Shown piece by piece: positions 16,486 through 24,859 of a stretch of DNA of 64,000 nt. Source of the stretch: Oceanicaulis sp052055585. Lineage in GTDB: Bacteria; Pseudomonadota; Alphaproteobacteria; Caulobacterales; Maricaulaceae. Under the pieces are notes generated by a model. That model was not told the DNA's origin. It saw nothing but the letters and a program-made list of their open reading frames with translations, and ran no database searches. A program made the translations under genes and the position numbers. Every line of letters begins with the position of its first letter. Position 1 is the first letter of the stretch. The stretch covers positions 2,914,001-2,978,000 of the forward strand of contig NZ_CP170485.1 of assembly GCF_052055585.1 (NCBI RefSeq). The letters run 5' to 3'.

Positions 16486-18333
16486 ATGGAGCGTGAATGG
16501 GATTCTGAGACCGAGCCGACAAGCTGCGCCCAACGCGCCCTCCTGGACGCGATGGCGGAGCTTGTGCTCGCACGCGATTCCTCAGGCCGGGTCACGGAAG
16601 TGAACGCCGCCTTCCTCAACGCCTTTGGCGGAGAGCGGCAGGACTGGATCGGCCGCTGGTTCGCCGTCGCGCCCGCCCCCAGCGTTACCGGCCAACCTCG
16701 CCGCTATGACGCCGCCATGCGCACCCGCGCTGGCGCCGCCTGGATCGAATGGTCCGAAACCACGCTCGAGGATGGCGGCACGATCGCCGTCGGCCGCGAT
16801 GTCAGTGAGGAACGCCGCGAGCGCGCCGAAGCCAGCGAAGCTGCGCAGGGCAAGTCTGTCTTCTTCGCCTCTGTCACCCATGAATTGCGCACCCCCCTGT
16901 CCGGAGCGCTGGGCGCCGCCGCCCTCCTCAAGGATAGCGGGCTTCATCCCGATCAGGCCGCCTATCTCGAAGCGGTTCGCTCCAGCGCCCAGCATGCTCT
17001 CAACCTGATTGATGACATTCTCGACCTGTCCCGGCTGGAAGCGGGCCGGCTGACCCTGCGCGCCGAGCCTGTGGACTTGCGGGCGCTGATCGAGGACGCC
17101 TGCGAGATTCTCGCCACCCGCGCGGCGGAAAAAGGCCTGGCGCTCGCCCACGCCATCTCAGCGGACGTCCCCGCCGAAATCCGCGCCGACCCGGCGCGTC
17201 TGCGCCAGATCCTGTTCAATCTGGGCGGCAACGCGGTGAAGTTCACCGAAACCGGCGGGGTGCTGGTTCACGCCACCTATCATGACGGCGAGCTGAGCCT
17301 GACCTTCAAGGATACCGGCCCCGGCATCTCCAAGGCGGATCAGTCCAGCCTGTTCAAACATTTCGAGCGCGGCGCCGCCGAGCATAACGCCACCCCCGGC
17401 GCCGGGCTGGGCCTCGCTATGGTCAAACGCCTCGCCGAAGCCATGGAGGGCGAGGTCGGAGTCAGTTCCGAGCCGGGCAGGGGCGCGATTTTCTGGACAC
17501 GATTCCCGGCCCCCGCGCTGGCGCCCCCGCCTGCCGAACGTCCTCTTTCAGGCTGCACCGTCATCGTCGCGTCCAGTTCCGAGATCCGGCTCGAAGCGCT
17601 CACCCTCAAGGCGCAGGCGCTGGGCGGGCAGACGCTGGAGACCCGCTCCACCTACGCCATCGCCGATCTGGTGCGCGGCAGCGTCGGTCCCACGACCCTG
17701 ATTCTGGATGCAGACTGGTCGGATCTTGCGCCTGACATCAAAGAGGCCGCGCCGCATCTGCGCATTCTGGTGCTGGCCGAACCGCGCACCAAGGATCGCT
17801 TCACCCGCAAGGATCGTCAGCCCGGCATTGATGGCTGGCTGGTGTCCCCGGTGCGTCTCAGCTCCCTCGCCGCCTATGCCCAGGGGCTGGAGATCGAGGA
17901 TGAGATCGCGCCCGAGCCGGTCAGTCATGGCCGGGCCTTGGAAGGGCTGAACATTCTCATCGCCGAGGATGACCCGGTGAACGCCATGATCGCCCGAACC
18001 GTGCTGACCAAGCTGGGCGCCGGGGTGGAGGTGGTCGACACCGGGCGCGCCGCGCTGGAAGCGGTGTCCGGCGGCCGCTTCGACGCCGCGCTTTTAGACA
18101 TGCGCATGCCCGAAATGAGCGGGCTCGAGGCCGCCGCCGCCATTCGCAGCCTGAAAAGCCATGTTGCGGCCCTGCCCCTGATCGCGCTGACCGCGAACGC
18201 CACCGAGGATGACCGCGAAGCCTGCCTGACCGCTGGCATGGACGCCTTCCTGACCAAGCCCTTGCAGCCCCAGGCGCTGATCGAGACCCTCACCGGCTTG
18301 TGCGCCCCGCAAAACCGGGCCAGTTTCGGGTGA
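16486..18333 (+). CDS. Hybrid sensor histidine kinase with pseudo-receiver and receiver
   Basis: Cytosolic two-component kinase of 615 residues, no membrane segment. Order: PAS-like domain (about 15-115), HisKA with H132 in FFASVTHELRTPLSG, HATPase with NLGGNAVKFTETGG, DTGPGISKADQ and GAGLGLAMVKRL, then a degenerate receiver-like region (about 348-450) without the acidic pocket, then a canonical receiver (E494 D495 D496, phospho-acceptor D538 in LLDMRMPEMSG, K591 in TKPLQP). This layout resembles Caulobacter ShkA, whose first receiver is a cyclic-di-GMP-binding pseudo-receiver; that ligand is not shown here. It lies between comM and an AmpG-like gene; no response regulator is adjacent. Confidence 0.93.
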   Translation: MEREWDSETEPTSCAQRALLDAMAELVLARDSSGRVTEVNAAFLNAFGGERQDWIGRWFAVAPAPSVTGQPRRYDAAMRTRAGAAWIEWSETTLEDGGTIAVGRDVSEERRERAEASEAAQGKSVFFASVTHELRTPLSGALGAAALLKDSGLHPDQAAYLEAVRSSAQHALNLIDDILDLSRLEAGRLTLRAEPVDLRALIEDACEILATRAAEKGLALAHAISADVPAEIRADPARLRQILFNLGGNAVKFTETGGVLVHATYHDGELSLTFKDTGPGISKADQSSLFKHFERGAAEHNATPGAGLGLAMVKRLAEAMEGEVGVSSEPGRGAIFWTRFPAPALAPPPAERPLSGCTVIVASSSEIRLEALTLKAQALGGQTLETRSTYAIADLVRGSVGPTTLILDADWSDLAPDIKEAAPHLRILVLAEPRTKDRFTRKDRQPGIDGWLVSPVRLSSLAAYAQGLEIEDEIAPEPVSHGRALEGLNILIAEDDPVNAMIARTVLTKLGAGVEVVDTGRAALEAVSGGRFDAALLDMRMPEMSGLEAAAAIRSLKSHVAALPLIALTANATEDDREACLTAGMDAFLTKPLQPQALIETLTGLCAPQNRASFG

Positions 18334-18350
18334 TCTGACGAGGGAAAACC

Positions 18351-19724
18351 ATGTCGCAGGACGTCACTCAGCCCCAGCGCAGCTGGCGGCAAACGGTCCG
18401 GGTGTATTTCACCCCGGTCATGCTTTCGATGATCGTGCTGGGCTTCGCCTCCGGCCTCCCGCTCTACATGGTGTTCCAGAAGCTCTCCTACTGGCTGCGC
18501 GACGCCGGGATCGAGCGCTCCACCATCGGCTTCTTCTACTGGGTGACTTTGTCCTACACCCTGAAATTCCTCTGGGCGCCGATCATTGACCGGGTGCAGA
18601 TCCCTTTTCTCGCCAAACTACTGGGCCCCCGCCGCTCCTGGATCGTCACCGCCATTTCCGGCACGGTGATCGCACTGGTGATCATTTCCCAGACTGACCC
18701 GACGCAAGGCCTGGCGCCCGTGGCCATTGCTGCGTTCTTGCTGGCCTATTCCAGCGCCACGCTGGATGTGGCCATCGACGCCTGGCGGATCGAAAGCGCG
18801 CCCAATGACATGCAGGCGAACATGGCCGCCGCCTATTCGCTCGGCTACCGGGTCGCCTACATGACCTCGGGGCTGGGCCTCGCCATTTCCGAATGGGCGG
18901 ACTGGAACTGGTCTTTCCTCGCCATGGCGGCGGCCATGGCGCTCTCGGCCGGGCTGGTCTTCGCGATGAAGGAACCCGCGACCGGGACCTATAAACACGC
19001 CCTGACCGGCTCCTTGCCGCAGAAAATCGTCAAGGCGGTCGTTGACCCGTTCAAACAATTCCTGGGTCGCCTGGGCTGGTGGCTCTTGCCGGTTCTGGCG
19101 CTGGTGACGCTCTACCGGATCAGTGACTTCACCATGGGGGTGATGGCGGCGCCGCTGTATTCCGACCTTGGATTTGCGCGAGACGCCGTGGGCGGCATTC
19201 AGGGCGGGCCGGGCCTGATCGCTACCATGACCGGGCTGTTTCTGGGCGGGATCGCCAGCATGCGCTTCGGCATGATGCGCGCACTGGTCATTGGCCTGGT
19301 GATCACGCTGATCACCAATGGCGCCTATGCCTGGCTGGCGGCCACGGCTGGCCCGGATGACCTGGGCAAGCTGACGATTGCGGTTGTGGGCGACAATCTG
19401 GCGGGCGGCTTCGTGACGACCGTGTTCATCGCCTACCTCTCAAGCCTTGTGGACCCCGAGAACGCGGCGACCCAGTACGCGCTTTTAAGTTCGTTCTACG
19501 CCTTGTTGCCCAAATTCATGGCGGGCTTTTCCGGCGTGCTGGCCGATCAGGTGGGTTGGGTGTGGTTCTTCATCCTGACCGCAGGCTGGACCGTCCCGGC
19601 AGCGTTCCTGCTGGCGCTGGTGCTGGGCTGGGGGCCGGCGGCGGCGAAAGGTCAGTTCAAATTCGCCGAACGCCGGACCACAGAAAACAGCACCGAAGAG
19701 CCTGAAGGCGGAAAGGCGGAGTAA
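18351..19724 (+). CDS. MFS permease, AmpG family
   Basis: Inner-membrane transporter of 457 residues with about 12 transmembrane helices. The N-terminus FTPVMLSMIVLGFASGLPLYMVFQKLSYWLRDAGIERSTIGFF and YTLKFLWAPIIDR are AmpG signatures; AmpG imports GlcNAc-anhydro-muropeptides for cell-wall recycling, and in some species links recycling to beta-lactamase induction. The substrate here is inferred from family only; other AmpG-like permeases exist. It starts 17 bases after the kinase gene, so they may be co-transcribed. Its TAA stop abuts the TAG stop of maeB on the other strand inside a hairpin. Confidence 0.88.
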   Translation: MSQDVTQPQRSWRQTVRVYFTPVMLSMIVLGFASGLPLYMVFQKLSYWLRDAGIERSTIGFFYWVTLSYTLKFLWAPIIDRVQIPFLAKLLGPRRSWIVTAISGTVIALVIISQTDPTQGLAPVAIAAFLLAYSSATLDVAIDAWRIESAPNDMQANMAAAYSLGYRVAYMTSGLGLAISEWADWNWSFLAMAAAMALSAGLVFAMKEPATGTYKHALTGSLPQKIVKAVVDPFKQFLGRLGWWLLPVLALVTLYRISDFTMGVMAAPLYSDLGFARDAVGGIQGGPGLIATMTGLFLGGIASMRFGMMRALVIGLVITLITNGAYAWLAATAGPDDLGKLTIAVVGDNLAGGFVTTVFIAYLSSLVDPENAATQYALLSSFYALLPKFMAGFSGVLADQVGWVWFFILTAGWTVPAAFLLALVLGWGPAAAKGQFKFAERRTTENSTEEPEGGKAE

Positions 19725-19734
19725 CTACTCCGCC
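19715..19734. terminator. Hairpin spanning two back-to-back stop codons
   Basis: GGCGGAGTA (19715-19723) and TACTCCGCC (19726-19734) pair around AC. The stop of the permease (19722-19724) and that of maeB (19725-19727) lie in the centre. There is no flanking T-run on either side, so it may block transcription or protect 3' ends rather than terminate. Confidence 0.45.
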
Positions 19735-22013
19735 GCCTTCTCCGCGCGTTCCTCAGACAGGTCGTGCGCCGCAAGCGCGGCGAGCGTGAGGATGTCGTTC
19801 ACGCTGGCGCCCAGACGGGCGATCTGCACCGGTTTCTCAAGCCCGACCAGCATCGGACCCAGCACGGTGGCGCCGCCTGCGGCGCGCATCAGCTTGGTGG
19901 CGATGGAGGCCGAATGAATGGCCGGCATGACCAGCACGTTCGCGGGGCCGGACAAGCGCGAGAACGGATAGAGGCGACGGTGATCGGGGTCGAGCGCCAC
20001 ATCGGCGTTCATCTCGCCCTCGTATTCAAAGTCCACGCCCCGCTCATCAAGATAGCTGACCGCCTTCTGGATAGCGTCCGCCCGGTCGCCTGCCGGATTG
20101 CCGAAGGTCGAATAGGACAGGAAGGCCACGCGCGGGGTGACCCCAAAGCGTTTGGCCGCCGCTGCGGTCTCTACGGCAATGTCCGCCAGCGCTTCGGGGC
20201 TGGGGAATTCGGTGACGTTGGTGTCCGAGATAAAGAGCGTGCGGCCGCGAGACAGCACAAGGCTCATCCCCATCACGCGCTCATTCTCGGCGGTGTCGAG
20301 CACCAGCTTCACATCGCCCAGCGCCTGGGCGTAGTTGCGGGTCACGCCCGTCACCATGCCGTGTGCATCACCCAGCGCCACCATGCAGGCGGCGAAGACG
20401 TTCCGGTCATTGTTCACAAGACGCTGCACATCCCGACGCAGATAACCGCGGCGCTGCAGGCGCTTGAACAGGAAGTCGGCATAGTCGGCATTCTTGTCTG
20501 ACAGGCGCGCATTGACGATGCGGATGGCGTCCGACTGAACGCCCAGAAGGCGCATATTGGCGTGCACGGTCTCTTCGCGACCAATGAGGATCGCTTCGCC
20601 GAGGCCCTGGTTCTGGAAGGCGTAGGCGGCGCGGATCACCGACGGCTCCTCACCCTCGGCGAAGACGATAGTCTTCTTGTCGCCTGCACGCACATCGTCG
20701 TGGATGGATTGCAAGATTGCGGCGGTCGGATCAAGACGACGCGCCAGAGCCGCCTTGTATTGCTCCATATCCGCAATGGGCTTGCGCGCTACGCCTGAAT
20801 CCATCGCCGCCTGCGCCACATAGGGCGGCACATGGCTGATCAGGCGCGGATCGAACGGGGCGGGGATGATGTATTCCTTGCCGAAAGTCGGGCGCGCGCC
20901 GTGATAGGCGGCGGCCACTTCATCAGGCACATCCTCACGCGCGAGCTCGGCCAGCGCCTGGGCGGCGGCGATCTTCATGTCTTCATTGATGGTGCGCGCG
21001 CGCACATCCAGCGCGCCGCGGAAGATGTACGGGAAGCCCAGCACATTGTTGACCTGATTGGGATAATCAGACCGGCCGGTCGCCATGATGGCGTCCGAAC
21101 GCGCTTCGCGCACTTCTTCAGGGGTGATTTCCGGGTCGGGGTTCGCCATGGCGAAAATGATCGGGTCAGCGGCCATGGAGCGGACCATTTCCTTGGTCAC
21201 CGCGCCTTTGACAGACAGGCCGATAAAGCAGTCCGCGCCGCTCATCGCTTCTTCCAGCGTGCGCGCCTCGGTGTCGGCGGCGTGGGCGGACTTCCACTGG
21301 TTCATGCCGTGGTCGCGGCCCTTGAAGATGACGCCCTTGGAATCGCACAGTATGGCGTTGTCATGCTGCACGCCCATGGCCTTGATCAGCTCGAGCACCG
21401 CAATGCCCGCAGCGCCCGCGCCGTTCACCACGACCTTGAGCTTGGTGATGTCCTTGCCCGACAATTCGCAGGCGTTGATGATCCCGGCGGCGGAAATGAT
21501 GGCGGTGCCATGCTGGTCATCATGGAAGACGGGAATATCGAGATATTCGCGCAGCTTCTCCTCGATGATGAAGCAATCTGGGCCCTTGATGTCCTCAAGA
21601 TTGATGCCGCCGAAGCTGGCGCCGAAGCGGCGCACGCATTCGATGAAGGCTTCGGGATCGCTTTCATCCACCTCGATATCGATGGAATCCACGTCGGCGA
21701 AGCGCTTGAACAGGACCGACTTGCCTTCCATCACTGGCTTGGACGCCATGGCGCCCAGATCGCCAAGGCCCAGAATGGCGGTGCCGTTCGAGATCACCGC
21801 AACCATATTGCCCTTGGAGGTGTAATCGTAGGCGAGATCGGGATCTTCGGCGATCGCCTTCACCGGCGCCGCAACGCCCGGGCTATAGGCCAGCGAGAGG
21901 TCCCGCTGGGTCGCCATGGGCTTGGTGGCGGTCATCGCCAGTTTTCCGGGCTTGGGATAGCGGTGGAAGTTCAGGGCTTCTTCGTCATCGACGCGTGAAC
22001 GGCGGTCAGTCAT
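19725..22013 (-). CDS. maeB: NADP-dependent malic enzyme (MaeB type)
   Basis: Converts malate to pyruvate and CO2 with NADP+. It has 762 residues, the multidomain MaeB length: an N-terminal malic domain (LAYSPGVAAPVKAI, IEVDESDPEAF, DDQHGTAIISAAG), an NAD-binding domain (VVNGAGAAGIAVLELI), and a C-terminal phosphotransacetylase-like domain (from about residue 430, EGEEPSVIRAAYAFQNQ to the end), which in characterised homologues is regulatory and binds acetyl-CoA. It is divergent from mutS with 121 bases between them and convergent with the AmpG-like gene. Confidence 0.95.
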   Translation of the reverse strand: MTDRRSRVDDEEALNFHRYPKPGKLAMTATKPMATQRDLSLAYSPGVAAPVKAIAEDPDLAYDYTSKGNMVAVISNGTAILGLGDLGAMASKPVMEGKSVLFKRFADVDSIDIEVDESDPEAFIECVRRFGASFGGINLEDIKGPDCFIIEEKLREYLDIPVFHDDQHGTAIISAAGIINACELSGKDITKLKVVVNGAGAAGIAVLELIKAMGVQHDNAILCDSKGVIFKGRDHGMNQWKSAHAADTEARTLEEAMSGADCFIGLSVKGAVTKEMVRSMAADPIIFAMANPDPEITPEEVREARSDAIMATGRSDYPNQVNNVLGFPYIFRGALDVRARTINEDMKIAAAQALAELAREDVPDEVAAAYHGARPTFGKEYIIPAPFDPRLISHVPPYVAQAAMDSGVARKPIADMEQYKAALARRLDPTAAILQSIHDDVRAGDKKTIVFAEGEEPSVIRAAYAFQNQGLGEAILIGREETVHANMRLLGVQSDAIRIVNARLSDKNADYADFLFKRLQRRGYLRRDVQRLVNNDRNVFAACMVALGDAHGMVTGVTRNYAQALGDVKLVLDTAENERVMGMSLVLSRGRTLFISDTNVTEFPSPEALADIAVETAAAAKRFGVTPRVAFLSYSTFGNPAGDRADAIQKAVSYLDERGVDFEYEGEMNADVALDPDHRRLYPFSRLSGPANVLVMPAIHSASIATKLMRAAGGATVLGPMLVGLEKPVQIARLGASVNDILTLAALAAHDLSEERAEKAAE

Positions 22014-22134
22014 TTCGGGCTCGGAAAACGGAGTTATGGAAAGAATTCTGAAAGCACACTAGCCGGTTCGCGGCAGACAGCAAATCACGCGCTGTCACAC
22101 TTGCGGCGAACGTTGGCGCGGTTAACTTGCGCGC

Positions 22135-24822
22135 ATGACTCATCACGCCGATCCCGTCGCTCTGAACGCCCGCGCCTTCCCCACCTCCGAAGGCGGCACG
22201 CCCATGATGGTGCAGTTCCTGGAGCTGCGCGCCGAAGCGCCGCTGGACGCCTTGCTGTTCTATCGCATGGGCGATTTCTACGAGCTGTTCTTTGACGATG
22301 CGGTCCGCGCGTCTGAAGCGCTCGACATTGCGCTTACCAAGCGCGGCGAGCATCAGGGCGAGCCGGTGTCGATGTGCGGCGTGCCGGTGCACAACGCCCC
22401 GATCTATCTGTCGCGCCTGATCAAGGCGGGCTTCAAGGTCGCCGTCGGCGAACAGCTTGAAGACCCTGCCGAAGCCAAGAAACGCGGCGCAAAGTCCGTC
22501 GTCAGACGCGGCATCACCCGCATCGTCACCCCCGGCACGCTGACCGAGGATGACCTTCTGGACGCCCGCGCCGCCAACCGTATCGCGGCGATGGCGCGGC
22601 TGGCGACCGGCGAAGCCGCGCTGGCCTGGGCGGATGTGTCAGATGGCGAATTCGCCGCCATGAGCGTGGATGCGAGCGGGCTTGAGGCCGAGCTTGCCGC
22701 CCTCAACCCCTCTGAAATCCTGTGCGCGGATGACGACGCCAAACTCGCCGCCGAGCTGGCGCCCCATGCCGTGATCACACCACGAGCCAAGGCGAAGTTT
22801 GATTCTGGCGCGGGTGAACGCCGCCTCAAACAGCGTTTTGAGGTGCAAAGCCTTGATGGCTTTGGCGCCTTCTCCAAGGCCGAACTGTCAGCGCTCGGTT
22901 CGCTGCTTGATTATCTCGAACTCTCCCAAGCCGGCGCGCCCGCGCGCCTGCGTCCGCCGCAAAGCCTGCCGTCTGGCGCCGCCATGGTCATCGACCCTGC
23001 GGCCCGGTTGAGTCTCGAGATTGATCGCACCCTGCAAGGCGCGCGCAAGGGCTCGCTGATCGACGCGATTGATCGCACGCTCACCGCGCCGGGCGCTCGT
23101 TTGCTGGCGGATCGTCTGGCAAGACCGTCGATGAGCCTTAACGAGATCCATGACCGGCTCGATGCCGCGCAATACTTTCTCGATAACCGCAGTCTGCGTG
23201 AGCAGACGCGCGAGCGGCTGAAAGCGGCGGGCGACCCGGCGCGCTGCCTGTCCCGGCTTTTGCTCGGGCGCGGCGGTCCGCGCGATCTGGCCCAGCTATG
23301 CCGGGCCCTTAAGGAAGGCGAGAAGCTGATCGCAGGCTTCGCCAAGGACCCGCTGAACGCCCCGCCCGCCCTGATCGACCGGGCGCTCAACGCCCTGTCA
23401 CTGGCGCAAAATCCAGAACTCGCGAGCCTTGTGCAGGAAACCAGTCAGGCGCTGGTCGCCGAGCCGCCGCTTCTGGCGCGCGATGGCGGCTTCATCGCGC
23501 CGGGCTGGATTCCGGCGCTGGATGAAACCCGCAGCCTGCGCGATGAATCGCGCCGCATCGTGGCGGGCTTGCAGGCGACCTATGCCGAGCGGTCCGGCGT
23601 CAGCGCGCTCAAGGTCAAGCACAACAATGTTCTGGGCTATTTCATCGAGGTGAGCGCGAAGAACGCCGACGCCCTGATGGGCGACGACGCCTTTATCCAC
23701 CGTCAGACCATGGCGAACGCCGTGCGCTTCTCCACCCCCGAACTGGGCGAGCTGGAAGCGAAGATCGCCCAGGCGGGCGAACGGGCGCTGGCGCTGGAGC
23801 TTGAACTGTTTGAGGCGTTTCGCGCCCGTATCGAAGCGCTGGACGCCCCGATCCGGCGCGCATCGGAAGCGCTGGCGAGCCTTGATGTGGCCGCCGCCAC
23901 GGCGCACTGGGCCGAAGAAACCGGCGCGGAGCGTCCGCAGGTGGAAGACAGCCTCGCCTTTGATATCGAGGGCGGACGTCACCCGGTCGTGGAACGGGCG
24001 CTCGAGCGGTCCGGCGAAGGCCGCTTCACCCCCAATGGCTGTCATCTGGATGGCGCGGGGGGCGAGCATCCGCGCCTGATGCTGGTCACCGGGCCGAACA
24101 TGGCGGGTAAATCCACCTTCCTTCGGCAGAACGCACTGATGGCGATTCTGGCGCAAGCCGGGCTCTATGTGCCCGCCAGATCCGCGCGCATCGGCCTTGT
24201 GGACCGGCTGTTCTCGCGCGTTGGCGCCGCCGATGACCTGTCGCGCGGCCGCTCGACCTTCATGGCGGAGATGATCGAGACCGCCGCCATTCTCAATCAG
24301 GCCGGGCCGCGCGCGCTGGTGATCCTCGATGAGATCGGGCGCGGCACGGCGACCTTTGACGGCCTGTCCATCGCCTGGTCGGCGGTGGAGCATCTGCACG
24401 AGGTCAATCGCAGCCGGGCATTGTTCGCAACGCACTATCACGAGCTGACCCGGCTGGCGGACGAACTTGATGCGGCGGGCAATAGCTCGCTCAAGGCCAA
24501 GGAATGGAAGGGCGAGCTGATCTTCCTGCACGAAGTGCAGAAAGGGCCCGCCGACCGCTCCTACGGCGTTGAAGTCGCCAAGCGCGCGGGCCTGCCCAAG
24601 GCGGCGGTCAAACGCGCGCAGGAGATCCTTGACCGGCTCGAAAGCGATGATGCACCCGCCGCCGCGCTCGCGGATCTACCGCTGTTCTCGGCGCTGAGTG
24701 TTGAGCCGGAATTGAAGCCCAGCGAGGTTGAGGAGCGGCTCAAAGGCATTGATCCGGACAGCCTGACCCCGCGTGAGGCGTTGGACGTGCTGTATGCGCT
24801 TAAGGGCTTGAGCCAAAACTGA
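22135..24822 (+). CDS. mutS: DNA mismatch repair protein MutS
   Basis: Mismatch-recognition ATPase of 895 residues. The mismatch-binding F-x-E lies in YRMGDFYELFFDDA (about residue 45); connector, lever and clamp domains follow; the Walker A GPNMAGKST spans 653-661, followed by DDLSRGRSTFMAEM and the Walker B LVILDEIGRGTATFDG with FATHYHEL. A C-terminal tail with a dimerisation helix is present. Start at MTHHADPVALN; a shorter start at MMVQFLELR is less likely because it would remove N-terminal residues of the family. It heads the mutS-glnD-murJ-trpS order. Whether a partner mutL is nearby cannot be seen. Confidence 0.97.
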   Translation: MTHHADPVALNARAFPTSEGGTPMMVQFLELRAEAPLDALLFYRMGDFYELFFDDAVRASEALDIALTKRGEHQGEPVSMCGVPVHNAPIYLSRLIKAGFKVAVGEQLEDPAEAKKRGAKSVVRRGITRIVTPGTLTEDDLLDARAANRIAAMARLATGEAALAWADVSDGEFAAMSVDASGLEAELAALNPSEILCADDDAKLAAELAPHAVITPRAKAKFDSGAGERRLKQRFEVQSLDGFGAFSKAELSALGSLLDYLELSQAGAPARLRPPQSLPSGAAMVIDPAARLSLEIDRTLQGARKGSLIDAIDRTLTAPGARLLADRLARPSMSLNEIHDRLDAAQYFLDNRSLREQTRERLKAAGDPARCLSRLLLGRGGPRDLAQLCRALKEGEKLIAGFAKDPLNAPPALIDRALNALSLAQNPELASLVQETSQALVAEPPLLARDGGFIAPGWIPALDETRSLRDESRRIVAGLQATYAERSGVSALKVKHNNVLGYFIEVSAKNADALMGDDAFIHRQTMANAVRFSTPELGELEAKIAQAGERALALELELFEAFRARIEALDAPIRRASEALASLDVAAATAHWAEETGAERPQVEDSLAFDIEGGRHPVVERALERSGEGRFTPNGCHLDGAGGEHPRLMLVTGPNMAGKSTFLRQNALMAILAQAGLYVPARSARIGLVDRLFSRVGAADDLSRGRSTFMAEMIETAAILNQAGPRALVILDEIGRGTATFDGLSIAWSAVEHLHEVNRSRALFATHYHELTRLADELDAAGNSSLKAKEWKGELIFLHEVQKGPADRSYGVEVAKRAGLPKAAVKRAQEILDRLESDDAPAAALADLPLFSALSVEPELKPSEVEERLKGIDPDSLTPREALDVLYALKGLSQN

Positions 24823-24859
24823 GGCTGACGCCGCCTTCGCACTCGCATAAAATCAAACC

